From Sympetrum striolatum (lineage: Eukaryota > Arthropoda > Insecta > Odonata > Libellulidae): a DNA stretch of 64,000 bases. The position numbers and the translations under genes were made by a program. The stretch covers positions 91,740,254 through 91,804,253 of the forward strand of contig OX388343.1 in assembly GCA_947579665.1 (NCBI GenBank), read 5' to 3'. A model generated the notes under the pieces. The model was given only the letters and a program-made list of their open reading frames with translations, did not search any database and was not told the DNA's origin. Of the stretch, positions 60,245-64,000 are shown one piece after another. How positions within the stretch are numbered: position 1 is the first letter of the stretch; each line of letters begins with the position of its first letter.

Positions 60245-60370
60245 GCAATACAGAGACAGGAGTGACTTTGTGATCATTATTAACGTTCAAATGATCCGTG
60301 AGGGTAAACTGTTACTATGCTACAAGATCACAAGAAAGAAACGACCATAGTTTCGTAGCATTTTTAGTTT
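60245..60370 (+). repeat. Family R repeat, uninterrupted copy
   Basis: TGACTTTGTGATCATTATTAAC, ATCCGTGAGG, AAACTGTTACTATGCTAC and CACAAGAAAGAAACGACCAT followed by TTTCGTAGC match the split copy at 58140-58560. The class is unknown; no promoter boxes or tail are visible. Confidence 0.55.
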
Positions 60371-61399
60371 TACAAGCTTGCTTTATTTTTAACTAATAGA
60401 TTCATTCCAGCGAATAATATAAATGTTTAGCTCGGATAGCGCAATCAACATTAATTCTTTGGAATGAATATAAAGGCAGTTGCTCAACAGGTTTAGAAAT
60501 CTCGGATCGGCTGAAAGAATTTCGGACAGGGGCAAATGGAAAGGGGGAAAACAAATGACCTGCGCCAAGCGGCCCGGAAGGGAACTCGGGGTCACTTGTG
60601 TCGCAATGTTTTTCCCTTTTTTCATGTTGCCGCCGCTCTGAGGAGGATTTTCACCGGGAATCGAAGCTGCTTTCGGCCCTACGAGAGTGGTCAATCAGGA
60701 AGCTATTGCCAAATCAAAAAGCAGTCCATCTATGACAAATAAACATATATACTATAAGCAGAAAATTTCGCTGAAATTACGAAGGTTGTCTATATTTATT
60801 GATAAAATTTTAATACAAAGGATCGAAAGCTTAGTAACGTGATAGTGTTTGGAGAGTACTTAGCTGATTTAATGCATTTCTATATCTGCATCTGAAAAAA
60901 ATATATCAGCTAACATTTAGTGTTTTATCATACTTCTATATCTGAAAGTTCGTTAACGTAAAATTCTTTTACGGCCAATTGGTAAGTCTTACCTTTCGGA
61001 CATTGAATTACATTATGCCTACATATACATATTTGTAGTAGTGGTTCCATTCTAGTATTTCCATATTTAAATTTAAAAATAGATGAAACCATGCGAATAA
61101 TTTGTCACTTTATTTCAAAGCCAATGGTACTGACTGATCTATAATTTTTTTCTATTGCTAGATTAGTAGTTGTAGAGTAAATTAGCGAATCATAATGGCT
61201 AAGTGACTTACAAAGCAACATAGCAACATAAAACTATTATTTTTAATTAAATTGTGATCAATTATTAGTTTTAAATATCATATAATAAAGGTTATGATTT
61301 AAATCTGTATTTATGATGCATTTTGCGTCTTATTTTTTATATATATTTCAATGACTGAAATCAAATTTTGATGAATAGAGTAAAATGTATTTATCGAGT
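60371..61399. other. AT-rich stretch with small GC-richer patch
   Basis: 60480-60690 is GC-richer, with frames open on both strands (60389-60694 minus, 60536-60742 plus). The rest is AT-rich. No gene is recognised. Confidence 0.45.
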
Positions 61400-61404
61400 C
61401 AGAT

Positions 61405-61662
61405 ATGAGATCATCGTTTCCAGATCAGGAGCTTAACATACACTCCATGGCTACTTTTCAACTCATAATGCCCATCTTTCTGTGGCTTTGTCTCGACCTC
61501 ATGTCGGAGAAACTTCAGAGGAAGATTTACGATGCGCGGATGGCGGGATTGATGGAGCACTGGAATCGTGTGTCAGCCGTTCGCCATTTCGCGGACCGAA
61601 GCGAATTCAAGCATCCCGTTCGCTATTTTTATTTTAAAAGTTGTACGCTATTAACCATGTGA
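61405..61662 (+). CDS. Weak candidate coding frame, IR-like helix pattern
   Basis: The frame reads 85 codons. Residues 34-53 (SEKLQRKIYDARMAGLMEHW) recall the ligand-binding S2 helix of insect ionotropic receptors, where a polar helix ends in a-G-L/I-xx-W. A possible acceptor (TCGTTTCCAG) lies at about 61413-61422. The following residues do not continue into the expected third membrane segment, and no donor is good. It may be a pseudogene fragment or chance similarity in a GC-richer patch. Confidence 0.15.
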   Translation: MRSSFPDQELNIHSMATFQLIMPIFLWLCLDLMSEKLQRKIYDARMAGLMEHWNRVSAVRHFADRSEFKHPVRYFYFKSCTLLTM

Positions 61663-63289
61663 ACGTGGGATGGACGCCTCTGCGTGGGTTGGTACAGAGG
61701 CATCCGAAGGAGAATACTCGGATCTCTGCACCCGATAATTAAAGTCTCCGCGAGGCAGGTCGTTGCACCTTCACCTGTACCAACCTAAGCGACTGACAAA
61801 CAACACGAGTTTTTTCGCATGCGGAAGCGTCGCTGGGTTATTCGTACGTTTGTGGCGAGACAGGAATATGCAACAGTTGGGCCGAAACCATTCCTTCTCA
61901 AAGTTTTCTCTCCCTCCATTGACGAGTACGGATTTTAATCCCGTATTTTTCCATTGGAATACGTTTTTACCTCCACTAACATGACCATCTTTCCAGCGTT
62001 CACAGAAGTAGGCATAGTGAGTCATTCATGAGAAGCTATGTACTTATATATTTTTTTCATTTTCTCCGTGAATAGTAACTTCAGCTGCTGAACATTTTTC
62101 TAATATCATCCGTCCTAATATTATTGTTATTATTATTATTTATACATTTAAAACTATAGACAGGTATGAAAATAAGCTGGTAGTGTTCGATATAATGCAA
62201 AGTTTATGGTCCATTATTTCCATTTATATGTCAATTTTAGTTATTTCCATTATTATTATGGAAATTGATACGTAACTACCAAGCAACTGATACAACGAGC
62301 ATCACTTTACCGATACTAGTCTGTGAAATTGATTGCTAAATATAATCCCAAGATAGAAACTCTTCCTCATTAGGTTGATAAAAATTGTTAAGCTATGCTA
62401 TATACAAGTCAATTATTATATTATATTTAAGTCAATAATTATTATATTATACATAAATCAATTACTCATATAAATTTTATTCATCGCATACTTCGTTCAC
62501 ATTTTAACTTGAAACTTCCACTTTTTTGTTGCTTTCTATTCTTAAAATAAAATCGTATAAATAAATCATCAGCGTTAAATTTTAAAATTTCAATCTCTCT
62601 TTGTTTTAGTTGAAGATAAAATTCTCTTTAGCCATCATAATTACTCATGATTACAAAATCTACAAAAATGATTGGAATTTCCAGTCCAAATCTTTCATGC
62701 AAGGAGAGAAAGTTTCTTTTTAATATTTCTGAAGTTATCAATCAGTCTCTCCTTTCTTAAATGAATAAGTTTCGTTTCAAATTAAGCTGAGGTAATGTAT
62801 AATCTTAAATGAGTTTGGCGAAGAAAGGAAAAGCTTATGAAAGGATTGACCATTATTCATCAATGGATGAAAACATTATTCAAAAACAAGTAGTCCGAAG
62901 AGAAATATTCCCTTAACTAAGAATAAGAAGGAAATTTAGGCTCTATTTTAGTTTGTCAATGAAATATTTAATACCTAAGAGAGAAGGCTTCTGGAAATAC
63001 TTTGGATCTGAAAATGTGAAAAATTTATTCAAAAATATTTGAGTTACGAGTATATCTCATACGATAAGTGGTTCTTTTTTTTAATTACCAAATAATGGTA
63101 AAATTAATCTCTATAACTGTCCCTCATAGTATAACTTTCAAGAGATACCATTTACCAAAAAAGGAGATAAAGATGTTTTGGAGAACACCTGAATGATATT
63201 CGGCTTGACAATGGAAATAATTGGGAACGAAAGCTGCAGCACCGAACAGGAAGTCTGTAATCCAGTATCGATTGTGACGGAAGTGACGG
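61663..63289. other. GC-richer patch, then AT-rich stretch
   Basis: 61663-61990 remains GC-richer, with frames on both strands and no motif. 61991-63289 is AT-rich. It holds a short tandem near 62407-62453 (two units of about 23-26 bases with ATTATTATATTATA) and an inverted ATTTCCAT/ATGGAAAT near 62241-62270. Confidence 0.45.
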
Positions 63290-63720
63290 AAAAAGTACAC
63301 CATCATGACACTCGTAGAGCGTTACTCCCGTAATGAATCACCTCTTTGTGTATTACCTTCCGCTCTCGTCACTGTCTTTTCAATTTGCCTCTCCTCCTTC
63401 CGCAAAGAATAATCCGGCTTCGGGTGAAAAATGCAAATGCACATTCTGCACGAACCCTCGCATCCATTATTTCCCTCCTCAGCACATCACGTGTGGGAGT
63501 ACCATCACTTCCTACCACACCCGATCACTTTTTATCGTTTTACTTCTCATTTCTAACTCTAGCGCGTCTATATGTTTTATCGCTAACTTCTTTCGAAATG
63601 GAATTGATTTAGAGTAACTTAAACATAAATGTAGCGCGACAATCGCAAGATCCTGGCTTGGCAGGATTACAACAAACCAATTAAGGACCACGTCTCATTG
63701 AGGAACTTGTTCAATGAAAA
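63290..63720. other. C-rich block then AT-rich stretch
   Basis: Two plus frames (63333-63617, 63346-63612) overlap in a pyrimidine-rich block. No domain is recognisable. Confidence 0.4.
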
Positions 63721-63732
63721 ACGAAGATTCTT

Positions 63733-63863
63733 GGGCTCCCGGATAGTCATGTGGACAGCGCGTTTGCCTTTGATGAAAGCGGTCCCGGGTTCGAACCCCG
63801 GTGGGAGCCAATGTGCGAAATGACCTAAGCTGTCGAAGCACTTTTAGCAATACTACTACTACT
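63733..63863 (+). mobile_element. SINE family A, full copy with 12-bp duplication
   Basis: ACGAAGATTCTT lies directly on both sides (63721-63732, 63864-63875). The head has GGCTCCC and GGGAGCC, a perfect 7-bp acceptor-like stem. It also has the A-box-like TAGTCATGTGG and a B box GGTTCGAACCC. The body AATGTGCGAAATGACCTAAG... ends in (TAC)n. It agrees closely with 54296-54422, so the family has been active fairly recently. Confidence 0.85.
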
Positions 63864-63875
63864 ACGAAGATTCTT

Positions 63876-64000
63876 CAAAGGAGATTTACATTGCAATCTA
63901 CATCGCCCATATATCTGTGTTGCATGCAAATTCGCACTACTAAGATTGGTGTGCATCCTTTAACTCCATATTTAAAAATAAAACCAGTATGGTAAACCAT
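63876..64000. other. Unassigned end of window
   Basis: The short right flank holds nothing recognisable. Confidence 0.4.

Noticed and set aside
63733..63808. Functional tRNA gene
   Set aside because: The acceptor stem and B box are good, but the A box and anticodon arm are irregular, and the unit has a SINE body, tail and target duplication.
1..64000. CRISPR array, prophage or bacterial operon
   Set aside because: No regularly spaced direct repeats of the right size, no dense coding, and no ribosome binding sites. The 58-bp array is directly tandem without unique spacers.

Overview
The window looks like non-coding nuclear DNA from a large, repeat-rich arthropod genome. My best guess is an insect, probably hemimetabolous. 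The evidence is an AT-rich background with no long reading frame, several tRNA-derived SINE families with target-site duplications, LINE 3' tails, piggyBac-, hAT- and mariner-like transposon ends, and a few repeat fragments I associate with hemimetabolous insects. The species cannot be fixed from this sequence. No bacterial operons, ribosome binding sites, phage genes or CRISPR arrays are present.

I can support no complete protein-coding gene. The longest open frames are about 165 codons and lie in GC-richer patches, where stops are rarer and several frames are often open at once. None resembles a protein family convincingly. The best coding candidate is one 56-base exon on the minus strand (29081-29136) with a good acceptor and a GTGAGT donor. 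A weak ionotropic-receptor-like frame (61405-61662) and a strong lone minus-strand donor near 58.87 kb are noted with low confidence. If these belong to a gene, most of the window is intron.

The layout alternates long AT-rich stretches with GC/CpG-richer blocks of 0.2-1 kb (near 1.7, 3.9, 6.9, 9.5, 13.6, 15.6, 18.7, 22.2, 25.2, 27.4, 29.7, 31.8, 34.4, 36, 40, 43.8, 47.9, 50, 52.7, 55.8, 59, 60.6, 61.6 and 63.4 kb). Some blocks carry clustered perfect matches to CRE, NRF1, E2F or CCAAT sites and may be promoters or enhancers. Repeats sit mostly in the AT-rich stretches: tRNA-derived SINE family A (14.7, 54.3, 63.7 kb), family B (30.6, 54.8 kb) and three other tRNA-like pieces; a 151-bp repeat S with a 10-bp target duplication; a LINE-like family T; and three repeat types built as long inverted repeats.

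The most unusual locus is 31.67-32.3 kb. A TATA box and a correctly spaced initiator are followed by five successive predicted stem-loops and then AATAAA. Four stem-loops are units of an exact 58-bp tandem repeat. The first keeps the same inner stem and similar loop but has a different outer stem that still pairs. This looks like a short structured non-coding transcription unit or the promoter/R region of a retroelement.
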